NCBI GenBank assembly: GCA_016722525.1
Contig: JADKJB010000008.1
Location: forward strand, 186,001-250,000
DNA from: Bacteroidota bacterium
Lineage (GTDB): Bacteria; Bacteroidota; Bacteroidia; AKYH767-A; OLB10
DNA length: 64,000 nt
Direction: 5' to 3'
Made by a program: the position numbers and the translations under genes. Below, one piece after another: positions 53,265-63,123 of the stretch (position 1 is its first letter; the number at the start of each line of letters is the position of its first letter). A model generated the notes under the pieces. That model was not told the origin of the DNA and ran no database searches. It saw only the letters and a program-made list of their open reading frames with translations.

Positions 53265-53540
53265 GGTATTAATTTCAAGAGTGTTTGAACTTATTTTTTG
53301 CAAAAGTGTACGAAGTTAGCTATTATTTTAGTTGCTTTTGTTGAGTTTGTTTTCCGGTATTATAGGGTTTTGCAAAACGCTGCTATTAGGATTTGAGATC
53401 TTTTTTTTTACTTTTTGAAACAAAATTGTTGATAAGTTTCTTCATCTGAACCCTGGCATGTAGTAAGTTGAATCATGCAATCTCTTTCAATATCAATACT
53501 ATATAGATTCATCTTTATGCAATTATGATTGTTATCATGT

Positions 53541-53563
53541 TTATTTAGACTTATTCTAAATAA
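53541..53563 (+). promoter_or_regulatory. operator-like dyad over the promoter of the barrel/cytochrome c operon
   Basis: Perfect 9-bp arms TTATTTAGA (53541-53549) and TCTAAATAA (53555-53563) flank a 5-bp spacer. The centre is about 27 bp before the inferred start site, so a bound protein would block the promoter. The shape resembles sites of metal-dependent repressors (DtxR/Fur type), by inference only. The rest of the 300-bp region 53265-53604 shows no convincing gene. Confidence 0.55.
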
Positions 53564-53566
53564 ACC

Positions 53567-53574
53567 TATTTTTG
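53567..53574 (+). promoter_or_regulatory. -7 element of the barrel/cytochrome c operon
   Basis: TATTTTTG is an exact TAnnTTTG match 30 bp before ATG 53605. The -33 position falls inside the dyad. Confidence 0.5.
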
Positions 53575-53604
53575 CGGTCTGTAATTTTAAAAGCCTAAAA
53601 AAAT

Positions 53605-54449
53605 ATGCGCACACTTATTACTTTGATTTTTTCAATTTTTGCATCTTCATCATTGCAAGCTCAAGACAGATTGTTTACTTACACCTACCAGTCGGTGGTT
53701 TTAAATCAGGGTCAAAGGGAAATTGAAGTATGGAATACACTGCGAACAGGCAGGGAAGGTTTTTATCGTGCATTGGATTCCCGTATTGAATTTGAATTTG
53801 GTGTTGCGAAGAAATTGCAAACTGCATTTTATTTGAATATGAGTAACAGTGCTTCTGAGCAATCCTTTGATATAAATGATGGCGAGGATTTGGTATATAT
53901 TGAAACTGAAATGGATTGGAGTTTCAGTAATGAATGGAAATATAAACTTTCTGATCCGGTTGCCAATGCAATAGGTTCGGCACTATATGCTGAAATTGGA
54001 GTTGGTTCGAAAGAGTTTGAAATTGAAGCCAAACTTATTCTGGATAAGAAAATTGGACGAATAACGCATGCGTTAAATTTAGTTGCAGAGCCAGAGTGGG
54101 AAACAGAAATTGAATCGGAATATAATGAAAGTGGTATTTTGGAATCTGAAGTTGAGAATGAATTGAATTTAAATTTGAATTTAACTATGGATTAAGTTAT
54201 AATCTGAATTCAAATTGGAATGTTGGTTTGGAAGTATTAAATAAAAACAAAGTGGAGGAAAACGAGTGGGAGGCTTCGGTGTTGTTTGCAGGACCGGGAT
54301 TTTCCTATGTTAAAGGTCCTATTTGGATTAATTTTACCGTTATGCCTCAGATTACCGGACTTAAATATTCTGACCCGAATGATTCAGGTCTGTTACTGGA
54401 TGGTTATGAAAAACTTCAAACCCGACTGATTTTCTCATATGGTTTTTAA
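53605..54449 (+). CDS. outer membrane beta-barrel protein (one frameshift)
   Basis: A signal peptide (residues 1-19, ending SLQAQ) precedes a predicted barrel rich in alternating strands with Glu and aromatic residues (YTYQSVVLNQGQREIEVWNTL, RIEFEFGVAKKLQTAFYLN, ALNLVAEPEWETEIE). One missing base near 54183 breaks LNYGLSYNLNSNWNVGLEVLN; the second frame continues to a C-terminal RLIFSYGF ending in Phe, as outer-membrane proteins do. About 281 residues. It overlaps the cytochrome c gene by 11 bp, indicating an operon. The substrate is unknown; metal-linked regulation is suggested by the upstream dyad. Confidence 0.78.
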
Positions 54450-54755
54450 CTATTCAATTGTTGGATTTCTTTTGCTTGGAGGACTGCTTTTATTGCAAAG
54501 TTGTTCTTCTAAATTGTATAAACCTTTACCGGAATATACTACTGAAAACTTAACCTACGAACAATTACTTGATGGAAGGAAATTGTATGTCAATAAATGT
54601 GGTAGTTGCCATAGTCTTTACCTTCCCCATGAGTATTCAGAAAAAATTGGTTTCATAATCTCGATGAAATGCAAGAACGCGCTAAGATGAGCGATGCTGA
54701 AAAAAAGTTAATTGCTGATTATCTTGTTTATGGATTAAAACTTGCAGGTAAGTAA
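54439..54755 (+). CDS. mono-haem cytochrome c lipoprotein (one frameshift)
   Basis: A lipoprotein signal (GGLLLLQSCSS, Cys about residue 22) is followed by the class I haem motif CGSCH (about residue 55) and, after one lost base near 54645, the C-terminal helix (NWFHNLDEMQERAKMSDAEKKLIADYLVYGLKLAGK, given as a continuous reading of the corrected frame, here only in parts: DEMQERAKMS, KKLIADYLVYG). A Met in this part is the likely distal ligand. About 105 residues. It probably passes electrons at the outer or inner membrane together with the barrel upstream. Confidence 0.8.
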
Positions 54756-54769
54756 TTTTGTGTTGATTT

Positions 54770-56186
54770 TTAATTTTCAACAATTAATTCAAGATTTGAA
54801 TTGTGAGAATGAATGGGCAATGGCTCCATCCATCCGGTGAAATGGCGAAGAAATTTACTTTCTTTTATTATTTTATATCCAGGAACAGCCTCTTTGTTTT
54901 TAATAATTTCACCAAATACCTCAATCACATATTCAATATGACTTTGTGTATAAACTCGTCGTGGAATGGCTAAACGCACCAATTCCATGGGCGCAGCAAT
55001 TAATTTTCCATCAGTATCATATTTCCCAAACATAAACGAACCAATCTCTACAGCTCTGATGCCACCTGTAGTGTACAGTTCACAAACAAGTGCCTGGCCA
55101 GGATATTGATCAGAAGAAAGATGTGGATATAATTTCTTGGCATCAACATACACTGCATGGCCCCCAATAGGAAGCATTACAGGACACCCATTTTTGCAGA
55201 TTTTCTCCCAGATAAGCACTGCTTTTAATACGATAGTGCAAATAGGCAGGATCAAATACTTCCTGCAGACCCAACGCGATAGCTTCCATATCTCTCCCTG
55301 ATAATCCTCCGTAAGTTGTAAAGCCTTCAGTAATAATTAATAAATTGGTACATTTTTCTGCAAGACTTTCATCCTTTAAAGCAATAAAACCACCCATATT
55401 CACCAGTGCATCTTTTTTGGCACTCATAACGGATCCGTCTGCCAGTCGAAACATTTCCTGGGCTATTTCACGATAAGTTTTGTCTCTATTTTCATGTTCC
55501 CGGTGCTTAACAAAATAGGCGTTTTCGGCAACACGGCACGAGTCGAGTATAAGGGTATTTTGTTGTTTTACAAAACTCACTTATTGAAGTAGCATTTGAA
55601 AGACTCACCGGTGTCCGCCACCACTGTTGTTGGTTACGGTAAGAATGACAGCACCAATATTTTTTGCTCCGTGTTTTGCAACCAGCAATTTCAATTTATC
55701 AATATCCATGTTGCCTTTAAACGGATATTCAAGAGCCGTATCCAACGCCTCTTGAATGGGGATGTCAATGGCTGTTGAACCTGAATATTCAATATTGGCC
55801 CTTGTGGTATCAAAATGAGTATTACTAATAAATATTTTTCCGGGTCCACCTAAAACGCTGTAAAGGATCCTTTCTCCTGCACGACCCTGGTGCGTTGGAA
55901 GAATGTATTGGAAGCCGGTAAGGTCAGCAATCGCCGCTTCCATTCTTTTCCAACTTCTTGCACCTGCGTACGATTCATCTCCTTGCATCATAGCACCCCA
56001 TTGGGCGGCACTCATTGCAGAAGTACCGCTATCAGTTAAAAAGTCAATCATTACTTTGTCGGAATCCAATAAAAATGTATTGTAATGAGCATCTTTAATA
56101 TATTGCCTTCTTTCTGATTCCGAACTTACTTGAATAGGCTCAACTGTTTTAATTTTAAATGGTTCAAATATGGTTTTGAAATGCAT
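54770..56186 (-). CDS. tnaA: tryptophanase / beta-eliminating lyase (two frameshifts)
   Basis: A PLP-dependent lyase that splits tryptophan to indole, pyruvate and ammonia. The start MHFKTIFEPFKIKTVEPI is typical. Other marks are the LTDSGTSAMSAAQWGAMMQGDE region (in parts), LPTHQGRAGERIL, VTNNSGGG, and the PLP lysine motif MSAKKDALVNMGG. The C-terminus has GGIRAVEIGSFMFGK and RLAIPRRVYTQSH. Breaks near 55600 and 55200 split it into three frames; healed length is about 470 residues. Tyrosine phenol-lyase has the same fold and Lys motif, so the substrate is probable rather than certain. A palindromic activator-type site lies upstream. Confidence 0.83.
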
Positions 56187-56220
56187 GGTCTTTTTGATTT
56201 GGAATAATTCTGTTTTCCTG

Positions 56221-56228
56221 CAAAATTA
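56221..56228 (-). promoter_or_regulatory. -7 element of tnaA
   Basis: TAATTTTG on the minus strand is an exact TAnnTTTG match 34 bp before the tnaA ATG. No TTTG is found at -33, which fits an activator-dependent promoter. Confidence 0.5.
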
Positions 56229-56249
56229 GGTGGTGACCATCACCCGGTT

Positions 56250-56265
56250 TATGATTTAAATCATA
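56250..56265. promoter_or_regulatory. CRP/FNR-like palindrome upstream of tnaA
   Basis: A perfect 16-bp palindrome, TATGATTT then AAATCATA. The TGAT-N4-ATCA core is that of CRP/FNR-family sites. Its centre is about 41 bp upstream of the start site inferred from the -7 element. The smaller imperfect dyad GGTGA/TCACC lies at 56232-56244. Confidence 0.55.
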
Positions 56266-56417
56266 GAATAACGTTGTTCTGCAAATAGCTGATCCAAGAA
56301 ATTGAAAGCAAATTTATTTTGGTTTTCAGTTTGTCAGGGCCTTAAATACTTCAAACTGACAATTTTGAATTACGTTATGTAATTATAAAAAAGGGAAGAC
56401 TCACTTCAGCAATTCAA

Positions 56418-57701
56418 TCACAATGTCCCAAAACGTTCAAAATAATTTTTTTCAAGCGATTCACGATCATCAGGATGAGCAATTGCAATGAGCGATTTGG
56501 CTCTTTGACGTAAATTTTTTCCAAAAAGATAAGCAACGCCGTATTCAGTCACAACATAATGAACATGGGCTCGGGTTGTTACTACACTGGCCCCTTGTTT
56601 CAAAAATGGAACAATTCTGGGAATGCCTTTTCCGGTTCTTGAAGGGAGTGCAATAATAGGCTTTCCTTTTTCAGAAAGTGCTGCACCTCTCATAAAATCC
56701 ATTTGTCCTCCAACACCTGAATATTGGTATTTGCCAATGGAATCAGAGCAAACCTGTCCGGTAAAATCCAATTCGATACAACTGTTAATTGCAATTACTT
56801 TTGGATTTTGCTTTATAACATGTACTTCATTTACATAATCAATATCCAAAAAAGCAAAAGCAGGATTATCATTTACATAATCATATAATTTTTTTGTCCC
56901 TGCACAAAAGCCTGTCACTGTTCTGCCGGGGTGTTTTTTCTTGTACCTGTTAGTTATTACATCTTTCTCCATTAATGAAATGATGCCATCAGAAAACATC
57001 TCTGTATGAACACCAAGATCTTTATGATTAACTAACAGTTTGAGTACTGCGTCAGGAATAGAGCCTATACCCATTTGCAAAGTGCTCCGGTCGTCAATTA
57101 ATTCCGCTATGTTTTTCCCAATTTTTAATTCGCTATCTGTGTGTTCATAAACCTGTTTCAGTTCATGTAACGGTGCTTCGAAATGGAGTAATGCCGTAAG
57201 CCGGTCGGTATGTATCATTCCATCACCATGAGTCCGTGGCATCTGAGGATTTGCTATTGCAATCACCCTTTTTGCAGTATTTACTGCCGCTCTTGCCACG
57301 TCAACGGAAGTTCCTAAAGTAACATAGCCATGTTTGTCCGGTAACGACACCTGAACTACAGCTACATCGAGTGGCAGGGCACCATTTCTGAATAAATCAG
57401 GAATTTCACTTAAAAAAACAGGGATATAATCCGCACGACCTGCATGCACTGCTTCGCGAATAGGTTCAGATACGAAAAGCGAGTTGATTCTAAAATTCTG
57501 ACTATATTGTGGTTGAGCAATCTCTACCTTCCCGAATAGGGTGATAGTTACAATTTCAACATCTCTATAGTTATTAGCATTTTTAGCCAGTTCGTCAAGA
57601 AAAAATGTTGGAGTAGCTGAACTTCCATGGATGAAAACCCTATCACCGGATTTAATGAGTTTGAGCACTTCTTCTATGCTGGAATAGTTGATTTCGCTCA
57701 T
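56418..57701 (-). CDS. acetyl-CoA hydrolase/transferase family (4-hydroxybutyrate CoA-transferase-like)
   Basis: A 427-residue family I CoA-transferase. Family marks include the N-terminal GDRVFIHGSSATP (about residue 18), QMGIGSIPDAVL (about 213), HTEMFSDGII (about 235) with the catalytic Glu in this stretch, and GGQMDFMRGAALSEKGKPI near 340. Such enzymes move CoA between acetyl-CoA and other short acyl acids. The frame is intact. It lies upstream of tnaA on the same strand, but a 231-bp gap holding tnaA's own promoter separates them. The precise acid is unknown. Confidence 0.9.
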   Translation of the reverse strand: MSEINYSSIEEVLKLIKSGDRVFIHGSSATPTFFLDELAKNANNYRDVEIVTITLFGKVEIAQPQYSQNFRINSLFVSEPIREAVHAGRADYIPVFLSEIPDLFRNGALPLDVAVVQVSLPDKHGYVTLGTSVDVARAAVNTAKRVIAIANPQMPRTHGDGMIHTDRLTALLHFEAPLHELKQVYEHTDSELKIGKNIAELIDDRSTLQMGIGSIPDAVLKLLVNHKDLGVHTEMFSDGIISLMEKDVITNRYKKKHPGRTVTGFCAGTKKLYDYVNDNPAFAFLDIDYVNEVHVIKQNPKVIAINSCIELDFTGQVCSDSIGKYQYSGVGGQMDFMRGAALSEKGKPIIALPSRTGKGIPRIVPFLKQGASVVTTRAHVHYVVTEYGVAYLFGKNLRQRAKSLIAIAHPDDRESLEKNYFERFGTL

Positions 57702-57869
57702 GCCGGTATTTTAAAACTTTTCATTAGTATTAAAATTATGTCAATGTAGTTATAGTTACGATTAAAGAACTTAACTTTAGTCTATTGAAATCTAAAAGTA
57801 TCTAAGTGATCTTTATCATATTTCGATTTCAAAGTTATTTATTATTTTGCTTCTACAATCAATTCATTT

Positions 57870-58909
57870 ATGGAAAATTCACATTCGGCTAACTATCAGC
57901 AGGTATACAGAATTCTTGGGATTGCAGTCTTTAGTGGGATTATCCTGTATGTGGGTAAGCCATTGTTTATTCCTTTCAGCTTTGCTTTATTTATTAGTTT
58001 TATTCTGCAACCCATCTGTGCTGGTTTTGAAAGAAAGGAATGAACAAAGTGTTAGCAATTATAGGGATTTTATTCATTGTAGCTATCTGCGTATTGCTTT
58101 TTTATCTTCTATACATTCAATTTAGGAATTTTATTCAGGAATGGCCCGCAATTAGTGTTAAAATTTCAGAGCTGGTAACGAGTGTAAAATTCTTTCTGAC
58201 TTCTCAAATGGGATTGAGTCAGTTACAGGTCGATGCTTGGTTTTCGGATTTGTTGAGTTCAACAGCGAAAAATACTTTAGCCATGATTGAAACCACTCTG
58301 GTAGCAACTGTTGTGAATTTAGTTATGGTTTTACTTATACCTATTTATGCATTTTTAATACTTTACTACCGACAATTGCTTGTAGAAGTTTTATACAGTA
58401 TTTTTCCTGCCCACTCTCGGTCAAAGGTGGCTGAAGTAATCGGATTATCTATTGTAACCTATTACAATTTTATTAAGGGAATGGCATTGGTATATTTTGT
58501 GGTAGGAATGTTGAATTCTATCGGATTGTTTTTACTTGGAATTCCACATGCTTTTCTTTTTGGGTTTATGACTGCAATCATGACTTTCATTCCATATGTG
58601 GGTATCATAGTGGCTTCATTGCTTCCAATTTCTTATGCATGGATTACCTATAATTCACTCTTTTACCCTTTAGGAGTTGTTGGTATTTTTACTGTGGTTC
58701 AGTATCTGGAAGCCAATATTATTTTCCCATGGGCAGTGAGCCAACGATTACAATTGAATACGCTCATTACATTGGTTATTATTGTTGTGGGTGGTATTCT
58801 ATGGGGTGCTGCAGGTATGATTTTATTTATCCCTTTTACTGCAATTCTAAAACTCATTGCCGATAGAATGGAAGGATGGGAAACACTGGCGAAATTTTTA
58901 GGGAAATAG
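57870..58909 (+). CDS. AI-2E family transporter (PerM-like, one frameshift)
   Basis: A polytopic permease. ATG 57870 begins MENSHSANYQQVYRILGIAV and two helices. One missing G near 58037 breaks AGFERKGMNKVLAIIGILF, where the main frame takes over. The C-terminal family features are YYNFIKGMALVYFVVGMLNSIGLFLLGIPHAF (in parts), PYVGIIVASLLPI and GGILWGAAGMILFIPF. About 347 residues with seven to eight helices. The family includes AI-2 exporters and Na+/H+ antiporters; the substrate is unknown. It is divergent from the CoA-transferase. Confidence 0.9.
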
Positions 58910-59140
58910 CCTGTTTTGTTGACTGATTTCAACTTCAGTTGTAATTGCAGGCAACAGCAATTTAAGCAATAATTTATGCTTGTAAGTAATAATACTTAAG
59001 GAGCATAGAAGTTGTCAGTAGAAAGTATCTGGATTTTAGAAAAACATCTGGTGCCAATCAAAATGGAGTATTGGGATGTAGTGGCTGTTCTTACTTAAAA
59101 CCATCCCTAAAGTCAAACAATTAAGACTTAACAACCAGTT

Positions 59141-59386
59141 TCAATCTTTAACGACAAAAAACTTGTTATTGAATACGATCCACCAAATAAAAATGGAAAT
59201 GGTAAAAGTGGTAAAAGCCAAAATTAGTGCAGAGGTAAAAAACCCATTGAATTCAGTATTCTGAGCAGCATCAAACAATGCCGGTGAAATCCATAAAATC
59301 AGTGCTATAAGAGCGATGCTTATTAGGGTGAATAATACGCCTATAAGTTTTAGTACTAATCTCGACTTTCCTGATTCCGTTAGCAT
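59141..59386 (-). CDS. small two-helix membrane protein
   Basis: 81 residues with a charged start (MLTESGKSRLVLK) and two transmembrane helices (about residues 13-33 and 46-70), ending FFVVKD. No known family was recognised. The hydrophobic pattern and its intact ATG support a real gene; the 231 bp to its right (58910-59140) show no gene. Confidence 0.55.
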   Translation of the reverse strand: MLTESGKSRLVLKLIGVLFTLISIALIALILWISPALFDAAQNTEFNGFFTSALILAFTTFTISIFIWWIVFNNKFFVVKD

Positions 59387-59468
59387 ACTTTAAAATTAAG
59401 CAAAGTATTTCACTTTTCAAAATAATGGCAGTAAAATTTGATTGTTAAGTCAATTTAAGTGCTGAATA

Positions 59469-60158
59469 CTAAAAATCAAAGAGAAAATTCACTCTTAAGT
59501 CGGAAGTTATAGAGGGTTTAGCCGGGTCGATGTAGCTGTTATAGGCAGGAGATGGTGCGGCAAGGTCAGTATACCAAACACTTAAAGATGGATGAATTTT
59601 TAAGTTGTGTACTACTTGAATGCTGTACAACACTGATGCTGTTAATGCAAATCCATTCATGAATTCTGTATTGTTCGTTGTTTTATTGTCAACTGTCACC
59701 CTTGGGTTTTCCCTGGAATAAATTAGAGTTCCAATGCCAGCGCCAATTTTGGTACTTAGTGGCAGGTTTTTAATTGGAGAATAATAGCCATTAAAAGTTA
59801 TCATCATTCGTTTATTTGCCGATTTATTACTTGCTGATCCTTTTGAGTTGTAATCATCTTTACTTTCTATCCATACTGTTGGGCCAAAATCAATTTTGAA
59901 TCGTTTGCTGATTTTATATCCTAAGGAACCTGAAAGCACAATACCTGAAAGGGCTTTCGAATCATTGCAATCACGGCATGGGTTGTTGGCAATTCCATAT
60001 CCGATTCCAATACCGAATACAACATTTTTAGGTTTTACAGGAAGTACGAAATCAGGTTCACCTGCAACAGCTAATGCTGTAGTTAACAGCATTAGCGCCA
60101 TTGTTAAAATAAACAATTCCTTTAAATTGAAAGTATACTTTACTTTATCAGGCGCCAT
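59469..60158 (-). CDS. outer membrane beta-barrel protein
   Basis: A 229-residue protein with a signal sequence (LFILTMALMLLTTALAVAG, about residues 14-33), then amphipathic strands (VVFGIGIGYGIANN, RFKIDFGPTVWIESKDD, TKIGAGIGTLIYSREN, LKIHPSLSVWYTDL) ending LRVNFLFDF with a terminal Phe. A Cys pair (NPCRDC) sits in the first loop. Its ATG lies inside the last codons of the peptide transporter gene (11-bp overlap), so they are probably translated together. No ligand can be inferred. Confidence 0.8.
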   Translation of the reverse strand: MAPDKVKYTFNLKELFILTMALMLLTTALAVAGEPDFVLPVKPKNVVFGIGIGYGIANNPCRDCNDSKALSGIVLSGSLGYKISKRFKIDFGPTVWIESKDDYNSKGSASNKSANKRMMITFNGYYSPIKNLPLSTKIGAGIGTLIYSRENPRVTVDNKTTNNTEFMNGFALTASVLYSIQVVHNLKIHPSLSVWYTDLAAPSPAYNSYIDPAKPSITSDLRVNFLFDF

Positions 60159-61779
60159 GTTCTTTTACTATTTTATTTAGCCACTTTAACATCATTAATA
60201 TAACAAAGGCAGTCAGAAGGGCTAAACTGAAATTCACCCAGAAGAAATTAGCTTTGTGCTCGTAACCATCCCACATACTAGCCAATACTCCGCTCATTTT
60301 GTTTCCGATAGAAGTGGATAAGAACCATCCTCCCATCATTAATGCGGTCAGTCTGGGTGGACTAAGCTTAGAAACTAATGACAATGCCATAGGGCTCAGG
60401 CAGAGTTCGCCAACAGTGATGACTCCATAGCTTGCGATCAGCCAAATCATGGAACTTTTTTCTAATCCATTGTAACAACTATAAGTGGCAACAACCATCA
60501 CAATTGTTGAAAGTGCAGTGATGAAAAAACCATAAAATATTTTCCATGGAGTAGAGGGTTCTTTGTTTCTGGATTTTAAAAAAGCAAAGAAAGCAACGAC
60601 CAGCGGTGTTAAAATAATTACCCAAAAAGGATTAACAGATTGAAATAATTCTGTTGAAATTAATTTTACTTCGTCACCTTCAGCCGGTCTTTTTTCTTCA
60701 GGGATATTTTTAAAATAGAGTGGGTAATCCCATGTTTTAATTACTTTATCATTTGCATCACGAGCCACTCTGAATTGTTCATCTGTTAAAGGAACAGAAT
60801 CTTTCACATACCTGATTTCCTGAACCATTCCCAATGTTTTGGCAGGAGTAAGGATGGCAGCAGGGATTTCACGTGTGGTATAACTCTCGGCCCATGTGGT
60901 GAGTGCAGTTCCATTTTGTTTAAATATGGCCCAGAATATAATGGCAACTCCAAAAACTGCGAGCAATCCTGCAATTGGTCTGCGATCTTCCTGGTTGGAA
61001 CGAACCAGTAAGGAGACATAAAATCCGGCAACGGGTAAGGCACCAAAAATGAACGCATCGGTACTATCGCTTCCAAATATATTATCCGGAATGATCCATC
61101 CCAAATAGCCAACAACAACTGCCGGCAGCAATACGATTCCGAAAATTTTAGATAAGGACATATCTTCCGGATTGACGGATTTTCGAACATCGGCATGTTT
61201 GTAATGTTTTTGCCCGATCCAGAAAATGACAAACACCAATGAACATCCCAATTCCTGCTGCTAAAAATGCGTATCCCCATCCAAAATTATTTCTCAAATA
61301 AGCACCAAAAAAGTTGCAAATAAATGCGCCTAAATTGATTCCCATATAAAATATATTGTACCCCGAATCTTTGAGTCCTTTGTATTGCGGTTCATTATAC
61401 ACATTCCCCAGCATGGTAGAAATGTTTGGTTTAAAAAAGCCGTTTCCTATGATCACTAAAAGTAAAGAGATGTAAAAAGAGGTCATTCCAGGTATGGCCA
61501 AACCGCAATAACCTATACCCATGAGTATCCCTCAATGGTGATGGATAGCCGATAGCCCAAACCCGGTCGGCCAACAACCCCCAATAAATGGAGTTAAATA
61601 GACTAAAGCTATGAATGTTCCAAAATATCAGAGGCTTCTTTTCGGTCAAGACCCATTCCACCATTTTGAGTATCAGTCATATATAAGAAAAAGATACCTA
61701 ACATGAGGTAGAACCCAAATCTTTCCCACATTTCGGAAAGAAAGAGATAAGGTAATGCTTTTGGATGTTTTTTGTTCAT
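60148..61779 (-). CDS. POT/PTR family proton-dependent peptide transporter (several frameshifts)
   Basis: An MFS-fold peptide importer. ATG 61779 gives MNKKHPKALPYLFLSEMWERFGFY, which carries the family's ExxERFxYY-type motif of helix 1. The N-terminal half is broken near 61660, 61540 and 61230 (ALGGLLADRV-like GGLLADRVWAIGY; FFKPNISTMLGNVY; NLGAFICNFFGAYL), while the C-terminal half is intact (SYGVITVGELCLSPMALSLVSKLSP in parts). About 540 residues, usual for the Bacteroidota subgroup with a large loop between helices. It uptakes di/tripeptides, perhaps with the DPP-IV-type peptidase elsewhere in the window. Confidence 0.88.
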
Positions 61780-61872
61780 ATGCTCAAATTATCATTGAGC
61801 ATGCAAAATAGGAAAAAAGGAAATAGGTGCTAAAGGAATTAGTAAAAAAATGCTGATAAATTATTTACTCAT

Positions 61873-62214
61873 TTACCAGCCAACTACTTCTACAAGCCCG
61901 GCAATGAGCAATAAAACGCCAACGGAAGTCATTCCATACATAACGTAATGAATAGAAATGCCGGAATGAAAAAAGAATACCGTAAGCAGGAACCCGATAA
62001 AAAGCAGAATTGAACCTACTGCCATTAGCATAAAACCACGTTTCCTTCGCTTTAAGAATTGTTGTGATTTTATTTGATTAATAATGGTGTCAATAACGTT
62101 AGTGTCAACCCCCGATTGGGAAAGTATATTTCGAACATATTCGGTCTCCTTACCTTGTGCAATCAAGGCCTTTGCTTCATTAAACAAATTTTCAAGGTTT
62201 GCAGCCTGTTCCAT
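61873..62214 (-). CDS. hypothetical two-helix membrane protein
   Basis: 113 residues. A soluble helical N-terminus (about residues 1-50, EQAANLENLFNEAKALIAQGK) is followed by a basic patch (KRRKRG) and two transmembrane helices (about 59-80 and 88-112). No family was recognised. The positive-inside patch predicts a cytoplasmic N-terminus. It lies upstream of the peptide transporter with a 93-bp gap. Confidence 0.6.
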   Translation of the reverse strand: MEQAANLENLFNEAKALIAQGKETEYVRNILSQSGVDTNVIDTIINQIKSQQFLKRRKRGFMLMAVGSILLFIGFLLTVFFFHSGISIHYVMYGMTSVGVLLLIAGLVEVVGW

Positions 62215-62354
62215 TTTGCTATGTTTTAAATAGGTGACCCTTTCCTGGCAGAGTAAATCACTGAAACACCGCTAAAGATATATTAAAAATTGTAATTAAA
62301 CAAATTACGGTAAAATAATTTAAATCAGAATTGCAAAGTCAATTTGGAAACTAA

Positions 62355-62903
62355 TTAATTATTCCAAGCCGGTTTACTTTTTAATACAGATTTATAAATT
62401 TTGCAATTCGTATGGTGAGCGCCTGGTAAAAAGCCGGTGCTCACAAGGAATTCATTAACTATTTCGCCTCCTGTAAAACGAAAGGTTCGCTTGAATAAAC
62501 TGGTCCATTCATTTCTGGATAAGGGATGATTTTTATGAAGCCAGTTTAAAAAGGAGCCATGCTCTTTCTTAATTTCTTTTATAACACCTGCATTGTATAT
62601 AGCAGCAGCTATTTTCAAACGGTTTCTGATAATACCCGGGTCATTTAACAACCTCTCCACTTCTTTTTCACCATATGCTGCTACCTTCACAATGTTAAAG
62701 TTATTATAGGCTTTACGGAAGTTTTTTTCTTTTTTTAGGATGGTCGTCCAGCTAAGACCCGCCTGGTTAATTTCGAGTACCAGTCTGCAAAAAAGTTCAT
62801 TATCATCTTGGATGGGAAAGCCATATTTTTCATCATGGTATTTTTTATGGTATTCATGGTCCCCTTCTTTCATCAGTGCAATAGCCTCACAATAAGTAGC
62901 CAT
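62355..62903 (-). CDS. tag: DNA-3-methyladenine glycosylase I
   Basis: Tag removes 3-methyladenine from alkylated DNA. I chose ATG 62903 (MATYCEAIALMKEGD) as fitting the family start; ATG 62927 adds eight residues. Visible are YHDEKYGFPIQDDNELFCRLVLE (in parts), the substrate-pocket region QAGLSWTTILKK (about residue 52), and the C-terminal zinc-ligand region FLPGAHHTNC. The usual RCxWC start is reduced to a single Cys, so zinc binding may differ. The frame is intact. Confidence 0.85.
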   Translation of the reverse strand: MATYCEAIALMKEGDHEYHKKYHDEKYGFPIQDDNELFCRLVLEINQAGLSWTTILKKEKNFRKAYNNFNIVKVAAYGEKEVERLLNDPGIIRNRLKIAAAIYNAGVIKEIKKEHGSFLNWLHKNHPLSRNEWTSLFKRTFRFTGGEIVNEFLVSTGFLPGAHHTNCKIYKSVLKSKPAWNN

Positions 62904-63123
62904 ATCCCTAATTGAATTTAGCTGCAAATCTAAACAACTGTAGATTATATTTATAAAGTGGCTTCATGGTATCAATTCCAGTATTAATTTAGCTTTATAT
63001 TATTATATTTCTTTAAAAATGCGTTCTTTGTGAATCCTTTTGTAATAAGTAGCCATATAAGTATATGATATTCAATTTGTTTGCCCTGATTCTCTGTCAT
63101 GCCGTGTTTCAATCCAATATTGC

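Noticed and set aside
53408..53614. A 68-codon minus-strand frame in the gap before the beta-barrel gene
   Set aside because: It overlaps the promoter and operator of the divergent gene, shows no domain, signal or helix pattern, and has no promoter of its own.
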